Shown here: positions 1 through 8,405 of the stretch, in pieces | How the letters are laid out: every line of letters begins with the position of its first letter | How positions within the stretch are numbered: the first letter of the stretch is position 1 | Assembly (NCBI RefSeq): GCF_011764565.1 | Contig: NZ_AP022871.1 | Location: 3,968,320-4,032,319 of the forward strand | Direction of reading: 5' to 3' | Length of the DNA stretch: 64,000 nucleotides | Source of the DNA: Phytohabitans suffuscus | GTDB taxonomy: Bacteria; Actinomycetota; Actinomycetes; Mycobacteriales; Micromonosporaceae | The notes under the pieces: generated by a model | What the model was told of the DNA's origin: nothing | The model's database searches: none | Seen by the model: the letters and a program-made list of their open reading frames with translations, nothing else | Position numbers and translations under genes: made by a program

Positions 1-2
1 TG

Positions 3-1568
3 CCGGTCGCGGCGCCGGGCGGCATGACGACGCTCGACTTCCCGCCCGCCGACTCGGCGTACCACAACTACGCCGAGCTCAACGCCGTGGTCAACCAGGT
101 GGTGGCCGACCACCCGACGATCGCCCGCCGGATCACGCTGGGCAACTCGTACGAGGGCCGCGACATCATGGCCATCAAGATCTCCGACAACGTCGCCACC
201 GACGAGGCGGAGCCGGAGATCCTCTTCAACTCACAGCAGCACGCCCGTGAGCACCTGACCGTGGAGATGGCGATCTACCTGCTCAACCTCTTCACGGACA
301 ACTACGGCTCGGACTCGCGGATCACCAACATCGTCAACAGCCGCGAGCTCTGGATCGTGCCGACGGTCAACCCGGACGGCAGTGAGTACGACATCGCCAC
401 CGGCTCGTACCGCTCGTGGCGCAAGAACCGCCAGCCCAACTCCGGATCGTCCAATGTGGGCACCGACCTCAACCGCAACTGGGGCTACAACTGGGGCTGC
501 TGCGGCGGCTCGTCCAGCTCGACCGGCTCCGAGACGTACCGCGGCCCGTCCGCCTTCTCCGCGCCGGAGACCCAGCGGCTGCGCGACTTCGTCAACAGCC
601 GGGTGGTCGGCGGCGTGCAGCAGATCAAGATGAACATCGACTTCCACACGTACTCGCAGCTGGTCCTCTGGCCGTACGGCTACACGACCGCCAACACCGG
701 GCCCGGCCTCAACGCGGACCAGGAGGCGGTCTTCCGCACGATCGGCCAGCAGATGGCGGCCACCAACGGGTACACGCCCGAGCAGTCCTCCGACCTCTAC
801 ATCACCGACGGCGACAGCATCGACTGGATGTGGGGCGTGCACGGCATCTGGGCGTACACCTTCGAGATGTACCCCGGCTCGGCCAGCGGCGGCGGCTTCT
901 ACCCGCCCGACGAGGTCATCCCCGCGCAGACCTCGCGCAACCGCGAGGCGGTGCTGATCCTGAGCGAGTACGCCGACTGCCCGTACCGCGCGACCGGCAA
1001 GCAGGCCCAGTACTGCGGCACCGGCGGCGGCACGACGGTGTGGTCGGACACGTTCGAGACGAACACGGGCTGGACGGTCAACCCGTCCGGCACCGACACG
1101 GCAACGCTGGGCCAGTGGGAGCGGGGCGCCGCCCAGGCCACCAACTCCAGCGGCGCCAAGCAGCTCGTACCGTTCGCCGGCAGCAACGACCTGGTGACCG
1201 GCCGCCTGGCCGGCACGGGCGCCGGCGACTACGACGTCGACGGCGGCCTGACGAGCGTCCGTTCGCCGGCGGTGACGCTCCCGTCGAGCGGCACGCTGTC
1301 GCTGTCGTTCGCCTGGTACCTGGCGCACGGCTCGAACTCCTCGTCCGCCGACTTCTTCCGGGTCAGCGTCGTGCACTCGGGCGGCACGACACCGGTCCTC
1401 ACCCAGGCGGGCGCGGCCAGCAACCGCAACGGCTCGTGGGCGACGGCGACGGCCAACCTGACCCCGTACGCCGGGCAGTCGATCCGCATCCTGGTCGAGG
1501 CCACGGACGCGTCCACGGCCAGCCTTGTCGAGGCCGCGGTCGACAACGTAACGATCACGTCCGCGTAA
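3..1568 (+). CDS. Secreted M14 zinc carboxypeptidase, 5' end outside window
   Basis: This is a metallocarboxypeptidase of the M14 (carboxypeptidase T/A) family, expected to remove C-terminal residues from peptides outside the cell. The frame is open to the left edge, so the signal peptide and propeptide are missing; the first Met is at 24 but is probably internal. Counting from that Met, the zinc ligands are His73 and Glu76 (HARE) and His208 (DFHTYSQ). The substrate-binding stretch TDLNRNW lies near 147-153, and the catalytic Glu281 sits in YTFEMYPG. After about residue 340 follows a C-terminal domain of roughly 175 residues rich in Gly, Ser and Thr, resembling a jelly-roll or proprotein-convertase-type accessory domain that may bind polymer or cell wall. 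The gene ends at a strong hairpin and faces the next gene. Family assignment is firm; the specificity and the C-terminal domain identity are inferred. Confidence 0.9.
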   Translation, partial: PVAAPGGMTTLDFPPADSAYHNYAELNAVVNQVVADHPTIARRITLGNSYEGRDIMAIKISDNVATDEAEPEILFNSQQHAREHLTVEMAIYLLNLFTDNYGSDSRITNIVNSRELWIVPTVNPDGSEYDIATGSYRSWRKNRQPNSGSSNVGTDLNRNWGYNWGCCGGSSSSTGSETYRGPSAFSAPETQRLRDFVNSRVVGGVQQIKMNIDFHTYSQLVLWPYGYTTANTGPGLNADQEAVFRTIGQQMAATNGYTPEQSSDLYITDGDSIDWMWGVHGIWAYTFEMYPGSASGGGFYPPDEVIPAQTSRNREAVLILSEYADCPYRATGKQAQYCGTGGGTTVWSDTFETNTGWTVNPSGTDTATLGQWERGAAQATNSSGAKQLVPFAGSNDLVTGRLAGTGAGDYDVDGGLTSVRSPAVTLPSSGTLSLSFAWYLAHGSNSSSADFFRVSVVHSGGTTPVLTQAGAASNRNGSWATATANLTPYAGQSIRILVEATDASTASLVEAAVDNVTITSA

Positions 1569-1581
1569 GCGGTTCCCACAA

Positions 1582-1612
1582 GGTGGGCCCGGGCCGGTGG
1601 TCCGGGCCCACC
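1582..1612. terminator. Hairpin between convergent genes
   Basis: A perfect 11-bp inverted repeat, GGTGGGCCCGG at 1582-1592 and its complement at 1602-1612, has a nine-base loop. It sits in the 45-bp gap between two convergent stop codons. There is no T-tract, which is common for actinobacterial terminators. It could serve both strands. Confidence 0.7.
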
Positions 1613-1613
1613 G

Positions 1614-3497
1614 TTACGCTCTCTTGCGCTTCAGGCCGCCCTGCTCAAGCACCCGGAGTACGGCCCTGGCGGCCCGCGACGCGGCAAGCTTCTGACGCGC
1701 CGTCCGGTCGACCTCCTTCTCCTGCGCGTAGTCGCAGACGGCCTTGACCACCAGCCATTCGGTCCCTTCGCGGCCACTGGCGGCCTGGACTCCGGCACCC
1801 TCCATCTCGCCGCCTATCGCTTCCGGGAACCGCTCCATAAGGGCCGACTTGAAACCGGGGTTGTCGATCAGTTTCTCGCCGGACAGGATCTCGCCCGCCT
1901 GGACCTCGATCCCCAGACCGGAGAGACGCGCGTCCCGAAAGCGGCCCACCAGCCGGGGCGATGCCTCCGCACTGGCTCCCCGTTGCAGCACGATGGTCTG
2001 GCCCGAGGTGCCGACGCCAATCTTCGCCCTCTCGTACTCGGTGAGCCGCTCGGAGAGCAGGAGCTGCCCGATCGGCTGCTGGTCGGGGTCGATGCCGAAC
2101 GCCACGCCGACGCCCAAGACCGCTCCAGGATGCAGATCGCGGATCGCGTCGATTGTCGTGAGGGTCGAGCCGCCCTGTCCCGTGGATCCCATACCGCTGC
2201 GTACGTGCGCGACGACAGCATTGCCGACGGGTCCATAAACCCAGTACGTGTTGACGGGGCCCATCTCGATCCGGGCTCGATATCCCGCGCCCTCCAGCGC
2301 TGCGGTCAACTCGTCCGTCTCGATGTCGTTGACTGTGACAAGCACTACGTCGACGTTCGGCATGCTGATAAACCTGCGTGACTCGTCGAGATACGCCTTT
2401 GTAAGGGGGTCGAGCTCGCCGAGGCGATCGGCGAGCCAGAGGAGTCGGGCCTGTGCTCGTTGCGCCGCTTCCTCGGGCGGCTGCCCACTGGGCGGCGGCG
2501 TTAGTCGCTCCGCGACGTGAGCGGCCTCGCGGATACGCGACACCATTCGGCCGCGTACGGGCTGGCGGGAGTAGAACTTGAGCGCGTCGTCGCTGGGCCT
2601 CGTCTTGCGCACCATCTCGCGCGCGTGCAGGGCGGCGAGGATCCAGCGCACGGTGCCGGCCAGGAGCTGCATCGGGGCACTGTTTCTCGCGGCAAGATAT
2701 TCGACCCATGGCACGAGGTCGGTGGCGAGGTGGTCGGTGAGTGCGTTGAGCCCGATCACGCCCGCCAGCTCGCCGAGGAGGCGCACATCATAGAACGGGA
2801 AGTCGGTGGAGAGTTCGTCGAAGACCTGCAGATCCTGGATGCCGGTGGCGATGGTCCCTTCGCCGTGCCGCAGGTAGTCGTCGGTGAAGCCGGTGCTGAT
2901 GCGCCTTCGTATCGTGTACTGCGCCTGCGGGCTGTCGGCCAGATCGCCGAGTTTGGGCGCGAAGAGCGCGTACGTAATCGCCTTGCCTTCCCGCTGCGCG
3001 AGCGCTTCGCGGACCGGCTTCTGCGTGGCCAGAGCGGACGGAAGGTAGGGGCCGGCCGGGAGCGACGCCTCCGTCCATTGCCGTAGATAGCTCTCCAACG
3101 ACTTCGTGCTGCCGTCCTTCTTCTGCCACCTCGGGTACGACCAGGAGAGCCGCTCGGAAGCATCGGTGAAGTAGGTCGGATACCGGGATTCATCGTGCGA
3201 ATAGGCTTCGCGCCGTGAACGCAGGAACTCCGCCGTCGTCAGGTCTCGACTCACCGGCTGGAGCTGCTGGGCCCGGAAGAGGGCCTCGAAGTCCTCCAGC
3301 GCACGGGAGCCGAACCCGTCGTTTTCCCAGATAGCGGAGAGGCCGCAGTAAAGCTCGGCCTGGGTCAGCAACACAAGCAGACGGGTGATCCGGACGGCTT
3401 CGCCCCCCGAAACCGGGTGGCCTGCGGCAATATTGAGCTCACGATCAAGATAGTGCAGATAAACCGCGTCATAGCGGCGCCTGTCGTCAAATTCCAC
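1614..3497 (-). CDS. Nucleoside-phosphorylase-fold protein with long helical N-terminal domain
   Basis: This 627-residue protein has two parts. Residues about 1-378 form a mostly helical region that I cannot assign. Residues about 381-620 form a phosphorylase-superfamily (PNP/UDP, MTA/SAH nucleosidase-type) domain. The opening strand VDVVLVTVNDIETDEL, the glycine-rich GVGVAFG (462-468), the nucleoside-binding EMEGAG (564-569) and the late VKAVCDYA (584-591) all match the family, so it may be an active N-glycosidase or phosphorylase. Stand-alone nucleosidases are only about 230-260 residues. The large N-terminal extension resembles the layout of conflict-system effectors in which this domain is fused to a sensor. 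The start overlaps the upstream gene by 11 bases, so the two are probably co-translated. GC content is visibly lower than in flanking genes, suggesting transfer. The domain call is firm; a defence role is only inference. Confidence 0.75.
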   Translation of the reverse strand: MEFDDRRRYDAVYLHYLDRELNIAAGHPVSGGEAVRITRLLVLLTQAELYCGLSAIWENDGFGSRALEDFEALFRAQQLQPVSRDLTTAEFLRSRREAYSHDESRYPTYFTDASERLSWSYPRWQKKDGSTKSLESYLRQWTEASLPAGPYLPSALATQKPVREALAQREGKAITYALFAPKLGDLADSPQAQYTIRRRISTGFTDDYLRHGEGTIATGIQDLQVFDELSTDFPFYDVRLLGELAGVIGLNALTDHLATDLVPWVEYLAARNSAPMQLLAGTVRWILAALHAREMVRKTRPSDDALKFYSRQPVRGRMVSRIREAAHVAERLTPPPSGQPPEEAAQRAQARLLWLADRLGELDPLTKAYLDESRRFISMPNVDVVLVTVNDIETDELTAALEGAGYRARIEMGPVNTYWVYGPVGNAVVAHVRSGMGSTGQGGSTLTTIDAIRDLHPGAVLGVGVAFGIDPDQQPIGQLLLSERLTEYERAKIGVGTSGQTIVLQRGASAEASPRLVGRFRDARLSGLGIEVQAGEILSGEKLIDNPGFKSALMERFPEAIGGEMEGAGVQAASGREGTEWLVVKAVCDYAQEKEVDRTARQKLAASRAARAVLRVLEQGGLKRKRA

Positions 3498-3957
3498 TTA
3501 ACTCCCGGGCGCGCCCCATGGCGCTGATGATGGTTTCGGTGGACTGTTCCACGATGTGCTGCCTGATTTGCGGCTCGTCGAGCCCGCTCATCATGAGTAC
3601 CTCGTCTTCGACCGTCAGCTGACCTGGTGGGATGGGCCCTATGTCGGCGGCTCGGGCACCGATGCTGAAATACCGCAGGGGCTTGGCTAGCCGCGTGGCC
3701 AGGGCGATCTCGAGGATCACGCCGTCCGCCAGCTCTTGGCCGAAGACCCACACCTCGTCACTTGCCTCGATGATCCGCCGATTGCCGTCGCGCACGACGT
3801 CGCGGCTCACTCGATCACTGAGGAAGTAGTCGAAAACGCGAAAGGGGTTCAGCGGAACCGCGCCCATGTGGAAGACGAACTCACAGACGGCATCCCGGCA
3901 GTAGAAGAAATGTTTGGACTGTGCGGTGTAGATGATGAGTTTCCGATCATCAACCAT
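3487..3957 (-). CDS. Nucleoside 2-deoxyribosyltransferase-like protein
   Basis: This is a small cytosolic protein of 156 residues. It opens with a strand (KLIIYTAQS), then a helix leading to GAVPLNPF, an Arg/Asp-rich segment (SRDVVRDGNRRIIEASDEVWVFG) and an ILEIALATRL helix. That order of strand, helix, polar helix, DEVWVFG strand and Glu-containing helix resembles nucleoside 2-deoxyribosyltransferase-like and DUF4406-like folds, which act on N-glycosidic bonds of nucleosides or nucleotides. The match is by pattern only and the catalytic residues are not certain. Its ATG lies two bases after the stop of the FAD gene upstream, and its end overlaps the phosphorylase-fold gene, so all three look like one operon. 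The coding sequence is clearly richer in A+T than the neighbours. Without a structure prediction the function stays open. Confidence 0.5.
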   Translation of the reverse strand: MVDDRKLIIYTAQSKHFFYCRDAVCEFVFHMGAVPLNPFRVFDYFLSDRVSRDVVRDGNRRIIEASDEVWVFGQELADGVILEIALATRLAKPLRYFSIGARAADIGPIPPGQLTVEDEVLMMSGLDEPQIRQHIVEQSTETIISAMGRARELSGI

Positions 3958-3959
3958 GA

Positions 3960-5224
3960 TTAACTCCGTCCTGAGAAGGCCATGCCCGCAACGTATCCGC
4001 TCACCAGCGCCGCGGTAAGACCACGGAAGGAGCCAACCGCGTCGCCCGCAACGCCAAGGCCTGGGAGCTGTGTATATAAGGCGTCGTCATGTATCGGGTA
4101 CCAACCCACTCCCTCAAGTGTTGGCCCGATCAAGATTGCTCCCTTGAAGCAACCCGTCGGGAAGTCTCGCATAAGGCGAGTGAGACCTTGTGCCAGGCGC
4201 GCCGCTGCCATCGGGCCGAGTGCTTTACGCATTGGATCACTGGCGCCGCATGCCACGGCCCTGAGAAAGTCCTCCAACCTCGTGACCACGGGTTGGTGAA
4301 GCTTGGCCGTCGCGCGTACGAACTGGGGCACAATGTCGGCTGCTTCGAATTGGCGCACGAAGCGCACGTTGAAGCCGATGTTGGATCTTCCGGTTGGCGA
4401 GCAGTCGGCTCGGCCGGAAGCGGCGTGGATGTCCTGAGAGGCGGTCCAGACGACGAGCCCGTTGCGGCAGCAGCAGAAGGTACGCCACTCGACGCCCTGC
4501 GCCCCGTCACGCCACAGATACTTCGGATCAAGCTGCGGATGGTCGGCGAGGAAGAAGTCCGACGCGTCCTGTTCGATGCGAACCCCGAGCTCGATGCGAA
4601 GAAACCGCAGCGCGGACGGCGGCAAGGCCTCGCGCATGAGGAGCGGACCGTAACGACCCGTCGCCAGCAGTACTTTGCGCGCCCGTATGGTGCCGTGCGT
4701 AGATCGCAGGCGCCATGTCTCCTCGTCGCGGCTCAGATCTGAAACACGGACGCCGGTGGTCAACCGACGGATAGGCGCCGAGAGTCGTGAGATCATCCTC
4801 GTGCGATCTTCGAAGGTGCTGTGAATGGACGGGTAGCGCTTCTCGCGGATCTTGTTCACCCGCGGTCGAGTGGTGGCGGCTTCATCGGGTAGCGGCGGGA
4901 TCGGCTCGTGAAATAGCGACAGCTGGGTGCGAAACCAGTCATATGCCTGCCGCAGAAGATCTGGATCGAGCTGCCACAGCCGGGTGCCCGATGGCCAGAA
5001 AGAGAACTTGCCGTCTGAAAACAACCCGGCGCCGCCCACGCCCTGGGCCGCGGTGGCCGGGCTGAGGTGTGCCCTTTGATGCTGGGCCGGCCCGCGTCAA
5101 TTACCAGCGGGTCCAAGTGGGCCGCCGCATTGGCGGCGGCCAGGCCGGCCGGTCCGGCTCCCACGATCACAAGGTCTTCGACAGAAGCGGTCCCTGAACC
5201 TCGTAGTGCGCCGAGGGGTCGCAC
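3960..5224 (-). pseudogene. FAD-dependent oxidoreductase, split by one-base frameshift
   Basis: This is a flavoprotein of the NAD(FAD)-utilising dehydrogenase type, about 420 residues when restored. The N-terminal part (GTG at 5224) carries the Rossmann dinucleotide motif VIVGAGPAGLAAANAAA. The rest is read in another frame: it contains GGAGLFSDGKFSF near 5040-5000, the LLATGRYG strand and a closing FAD motif, LGVAGDAVGSFRGLTAA. Restoring one base in the GGG run near 5075-5080 gives a continuous IKGAHLSPATAAQGVGGAG, which is the expected family sequence across the join. So the break is either a recent mutation or, more likely, a sequence error. The gene heads the three-gene minus-strand operon with the deoxyribosyltransferase-like and phosphorylase-fold genes. 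Its substrate is unknown. Confidence 0.7.
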
Positions 5225-5295
5225 GGGTCCCCCGATCTTATGGATGCAAGATATTGTCGGGTGTCTGTATCCTCGTCGCTCAGCTGCCGGAATGC

Positions 5296-5314
5296 TATCG
5301 ACAATTAGTCGATA
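5296..5314. promoter_or_regulatory. Perfect 19-bp palindrome in divergent promoter region
   Basis: TATCGAC and GTCGATA form a perfect 7-bp inverted repeat around AATTA. It lies in an AT-rich stretch between the start of the FAD oxidoreductase operon (5224, minus) and the cobalamin riboswitch (plus). It has the size and symmetry of a dimeric repressor operator. No regulator gene lies next to it. Confidence 0.5.
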
Positions 5315-5354
5315 AATCTCCCAATATCGATTTGTGTCGGCCGGGTGCTCACCG

Positions 5355-5500
5355 CCGGGTGCCGGTCCGTCGACGTTGGGGTACCGTGCAGGCGACCGGT
5401 CGCAGCGAATCCGGTGCCAACCCGGAGCTGTCCCGCAACTGTGATGCCGTACCGGTGCAAACCGGGCGGACTAGCCAGGTCGCCTGCGCACGGTCGCGAA
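5355..5500 (+). promoter_or_regulatory. Cobalamin riboswitch
   Basis: The leader carries the conserved cobalamin aptamer elements in order: GAATCCGGTGCCAACCCGG (5407-5425), CTGTCCCGCAACTGTGA (5428-5444) and the B12 box AGCCAGGTCGCCTGC (5473-5487). The outer boundaries are approximate. It precedes the btuFCD-type importer, so adenosylcobalamin or a related form is expected to turn the operon off. Confidence 0.93.
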
Positions 5501-5543
5501 CAAGCGCTCTCGAGGAAGGGCGCCTCGCGGGCGGAGTGGCACC

Positions 5544-5586
5544 CCTCTCTTGTCGGCGAAGCACCAGATCCTCGACCGACAGGAGG
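5544..5586 (+). promoter_or_regulatory. Possible ribosome-site sequestering hairpin of the riboswitch
   Basis: The AGGAGG at 5581-5586 is the ribosome binding site for the GTG at 5591. CCTCTCTTGTCGG at 5544-5556 can pair with CCGACAGGAGG at 5576-5586 and would bury that site. No T-tract terminator is seen in the leader. Control of translation initiation is therefore the likely output of the riboswitch. Confidence 0.5.
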
Positions 5587-5590
5587 ACCA

Positions 5591-6517
5591 GTGAAGAGAC
5601 GGATCAGCACAGCCGTCGCGGCGGCGGTCGTGCTCGCGGTGACCGGATGCGCGAGCGACAACGACGAGCCAGGCGGTGGCGGGACGACCGGACCCGCGGT
5701 CTCATACCCCGTCACCGTGGGTAACCTGACGCTCGACAAGCGGCCCGAGAAGATCGTGTCGCTCTCGCCCGCCGCGACCGAGATGCTCTTCGCCATCGGG
5801 GCGGGGGCACAGGTGACGGCGGTCGACGACAACTCGAACTACCCGCCCGACGCGCCGAAGTCGGAGCTGTCCGGCTTCCAGCCGAACGCGGAGGCGATCG
5901 CCGCGAAGGCACCCGACCTGGTGGTGCTCTCCAACGACACCAACAAGGTGGTCGACCAGCTCACCACGCTGAAGATCCCGGTGTACCTGGCGGCCAGCGC
6001 GGTCACGCTCGACGACTCGTACAAGCAGATCAACGACCTCGGGGCGCTGACCGGACACTCGACCGAGGCCGCCGACACGGTACGGCGGATGAAGGACGAC
6101 ATCGCCAAGCTGGTCGAGGGCGTGCCGCGGCGGGAGACGAAGCTCACCTACTACTACGAGCTCGACCCCACGCTGTACTCGGTCACCAGCAAGACGTTCA
6201 TCGGCGCGCTCTTCGCGATGGCCGGCCTGGAGAACGTCGCCGACCCCTCGGACGCGGACGGCAAGAAGGGCGGCTACCCGCAGCTGTCGGCGGAGGTCCT
6301 GGTGAAGGCCGACCCTGACCTGATCTTCCTGGCCGACACCAAGTGCTGCCAGCAGTCGCTGGAGACGGTGAAGGCGCGCACCGGGTGGGCCGACATCACC
6401 GCGGTCAGGAACGGCCACGTGATCCAGCTCGACGACGACATCGCCTCCCGGTGGGGGCCGCGGGTCGTCGACCTCGTCAAGGCGATCACGGACGCGGTGG
6501 CCAAGGCTCCCGCGTGA
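5591..6517 (+). CDS. btuF: Cobalamin ABC transporter substrate-binding lipoprotein (BtuF-type)
   Basis: This 308-residue lipoprotein binds a corrinoid outside the membrane and delivers it to the permease. The start is GTG 5591, chosen because AGGAGG lies five bases upstream and the frame before it runs through the riboswitch. A Lys/Arg-rich signal peptide ends in a lipobox, VTGCAS, about 20 residues in. The mature part has the two-lobe periplasmic-binding fold of the BtuF/FecB group: EKIVSLSPAATEMLFAIGAG at the start of lobe one and DPDLIFLADTKCCQQS in lobe two. The family also carries iron-siderophore binders; the riboswitch directly upstream is what favours B12. The stop overlaps the next GTG (GTGA), so btuF, btuC and btuD are co-translated. 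Confidence 0.88.
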   Translation: MKRRISTAVAAAVVLAVTGCASDNDEPGGGGTTGPAVSYPVTVGNLTLDKRPEKIVSLSPAATEMLFAIGAGAQVTAVDDNSNYPPDAPKSELSGFQPNAEAIAAKAPDLVVLSNDTNKVVDQLTTLKIPVYLAASAVTLDDSYKQINDLGALTGHSTEAADTVRRMKDDIAKLVEGVPRRETKLTYYYELDPTLYSVTSKTFIGALFAMAGLENVADPSDADGKKGGYPQLSAEVLVKADPDLIFLADTKCCQQSLETVKARTGWADITAVRNGHVIQLDDDIASRWGPRVVDLVKAITDAVAKAPA

Positions 6518-7575
6518 CCGCATCGTGGGAACGCCGGGCCGGCTGGATCGTCGCGGGCGTCGTCTCCGTCGTCGCTGCGGCCCTGGCCGGCCTGGCGTTC
6601 GGCCCGGTCAACCTGCCACCCGGCAGCGTCGCCGCCGAGGTGCTCAACCTGATCCCGGGCGTACACATCCACAGCGGGCTGGACGAGCGGGAGATCGCGA
6701 TCGTCACGCAGATCCGGCTGCCGCGCGTGGTGCTCGCGCTGCTGGTGGGCGCGATGCTCGCCCTCGCCGGCGCGTGCTACCAGGGCGTCTTCCGCAACCC
6801 GCTGGCCGACCCGCACCTGCTCGGCGTCGCGGCCGGGGCCGGCCTGGCGGTGACCGCGGTCATCGCGCTGCGGATCGGCGCCGGCACGTCGGGCGGTGAC
6901 GTCACCTCCGGGCTGCCGCTCACCACACCGGTGGCCGCGTTCCTCGGCGCGGTCGGTGCGGTCGCGCTCACGTACCTGCTCGGCGTCTCCGGCGGCCGCG
7001 ACCGCTCGCCGGCCACGCTGATCCTCGCCGGTGTCGCGGTCTCCGCGTTCCTCGCGGCCGGCCAGACCTACCTGATGCAGCGCAACGTGGACGCGATCCG
7101 CGAGGTCTACTCGTGGCTGCTGGGGCGGCTGGCCACGGCGGGTTGGCACGACGTGCTGGTGATCCTCCCGTACGCGGTGGTGACCGGCGCGGTCCTGCTG
7201 CTCTTCCGCCGCGAGCTCGACGTGCTGTCGGTCGGCGACGACGAGGCGAGCAGCCTGGGCCTGCACCCCCAGCGCTCGCGGTACATCCTGCTCGCCGCCG
7301 CCAGCCTCGGCACCGCCGCGGCCGTCTCGGTGTCCGGCCTGATCGGGTTTGTCGGCATCATCGTGCCGCACACCGTGCGGCTGCTCGCCGGCTCCAGCTA
7401 CCGCGTGATCCTGCCGCTGTCGGTGCTCTTCGGCGCGGCGTTCCTCGCCTTCACCGACCTCGTCGCGCGCACCGTCGCCAGCCCCGCGGAGATCCCGATC
7501 GGCGTGGTCACCGCGTTCTTCGGCGCGCCGTTCTTCGTGCTGGTGCTGCGGACCACCAGGCGGGTCAGCCTGTGA
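6514..7575 (+). CDS. btuC: Cobalamin ABC transporter permease (BtuC/FecCD family)
   Basis: This is the membrane subunit of the importer, 353 residues with about ten predicted hydrophobic segments, the usual size for BtuC. The start is GTG 6514 in a GTGA overlap with btuF. Family landmarks are PRVVLALLVGAMLALAGACY, followed by the NPLADPHLLGV loop, and later GLIGFVGIIVPHTVRLLAG. The cytoplasmic coupling loop next to that last motif contacts the ATPase. The C-terminus ends in the typical GAPFFVLVLRTTRR. It is expected to work as a dimer with two copies of the downstream ATPase. Corrinoid specificity rests on the riboswitch and on the neighbouring genes. Confidence 0.9.
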   Translation: MTASWERRAGWIVAGVVSVVAAALAGLAFGPVNLPPGSVAAEVLNLIPGVHIHSGLDEREIAIVTQIRLPRVVLALLVGAMLALAGACYQGVFRNPLADPHLLGVAAGAGLAVTAVIALRIGAGTSGGDVTSGLPLTTPVAAFLGAVGAVALTYLLGVSGGRDRSPATLILAGVAVSAFLAAGQTYLMQRNVDAIREVYSWLLGRLATAGWHDVLVILPYAVVTGAVLLLFRRELDVLSVGDDEASSLGLHPQRSRYILLAAASLGTAAAVSVSGLIGFVGIIVPHTVRLLAGSSYRVILPLSVLFGAAFLAFTDLVARTVASPAEIPIGVVTAFFGAPFFVLVLRTTRRVSL

Positions 7576-8357
7576 ACGCGCTCGACGCGGCCGGCGTGCG
7601 GGTCACGCTGGGTGGGGCCACGATCCTGGACGGCGTCGACCTCACGGTCGCCGAAGGCGAGTGGGTCGCGGTCATCGGACCGAACGGCGCCGGCAAGTCG
7701 ACGTTGTTGCGCGCCGTCGGCGGCCAACTCCCCGCCGCTGGTGCCATCTCCATCTTCGGTACGCGCACCGAACGCCTCTCCCGTCGACAGCGGGCCCGGC
7801 TCGTGGCGACGGTCGCGCAGTCACCCGTGGTGCCGGCCGGCATGGCCGTCTTCGACTACGTGCTCCTCGGCCGCACTCCCCACATCGCGCCGCTGGGCCG
7901 GGAGTCCGCCGCCGACCTGGCCGCCGCCGGCGAGGTGCTGGCCCGGCTCGACCTGCACCGCTTCGCCGGCCGCGAGCTGGCCACGCTCTCCGGCGGCGAG
8001 CGGCAGCGGGTGTTCCTGGCCCGCGCGCTCGCCCAGGGCGCACCGCTGCTGCTGCTCGACGAGCCCACCACCGCGCTCGACATCGGCCACCAGCAGGACG
8101 TGCTGGACCTGGTCGACGAGCTGCGCCGGGACCGCGGGCTGACCGTACTGGCGACCATGCACGACCTCTCCGTCGCCGGCGAGTACGCGGACCGCATGGT
8201 GCTCCTCGCCGCCGGGCGGGTGGCCGCCAGCGGTACCCCGCGCGAAGTGCTGACCGAGGAGCTGCTGGCGACCCACTACGGCGCCCGCGTACGGGTGATC
8301 GACGGAGATCACGGACCGCTGGTCGTGCCGGTACGCTCGACCGCGGAAAGCGCCTGA
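7572..8357 (+). CDS. btuD: Cobalamin ABC transporter ATP-binding protein (BtuD-type)
   Basis: This is the cytoplasmic ATPase that powers the importer, 261 residues. The start is GTG 7572 in a GTGA overlap with the permease gene. Walker A is GPNGAGKST (near 36-44), the signature is TLSGGERQRV, Walker B is LLLLDEPTTALD, and the switch histidine is in ATMHDLS. All key residues are present and the length is normal for the FepC/BtuD group. It ends the riboswitch-controlled unit. A 48-bp gap with a weak hairpin separates it from the GlnX-like gene, so read-through into the signalling operon is possible but not shown. Confidence 0.9.
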   Translation: MNALDAAGVRVTLGGATILDGVDLTVAEGEWVAVIGPNGAGKSTLLRAVGGQLPAAGAISIFGTRTERLSRRQRARLVATVAQSPVVPAGMAVFDYVLLGRTPHIAPLGRESAADLAAAGEVLARLDLHRFAGRELATLSGGERQRVFLARALAQGAPLLLLDEPTTALDIGHQQDVLDLVDELRRDRGLTVLATMHDLSVAGEYADRMVLLAAGRVAASGTPREVLTEELLATHYGARVRVIDGDHGPLVVPVRSTAESA

Positions 8358-8376
8358 CCCCACCGGTTGATGGGGT
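8357..8376 (+). terminator. Weak hairpin after btuD
   Basis: ACCCCA at 8357-8362 can pair with TGGGGT at 8371-8376, with an eight-base loop and no T-tract. It sits between the importer and the PknG-type operon and may be a weak terminator or nothing. Confidence 0.25.
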
Positions 8377-8405
8377 TGGTTACCTTGATCCCCGAGGTGG
8401 TGACG

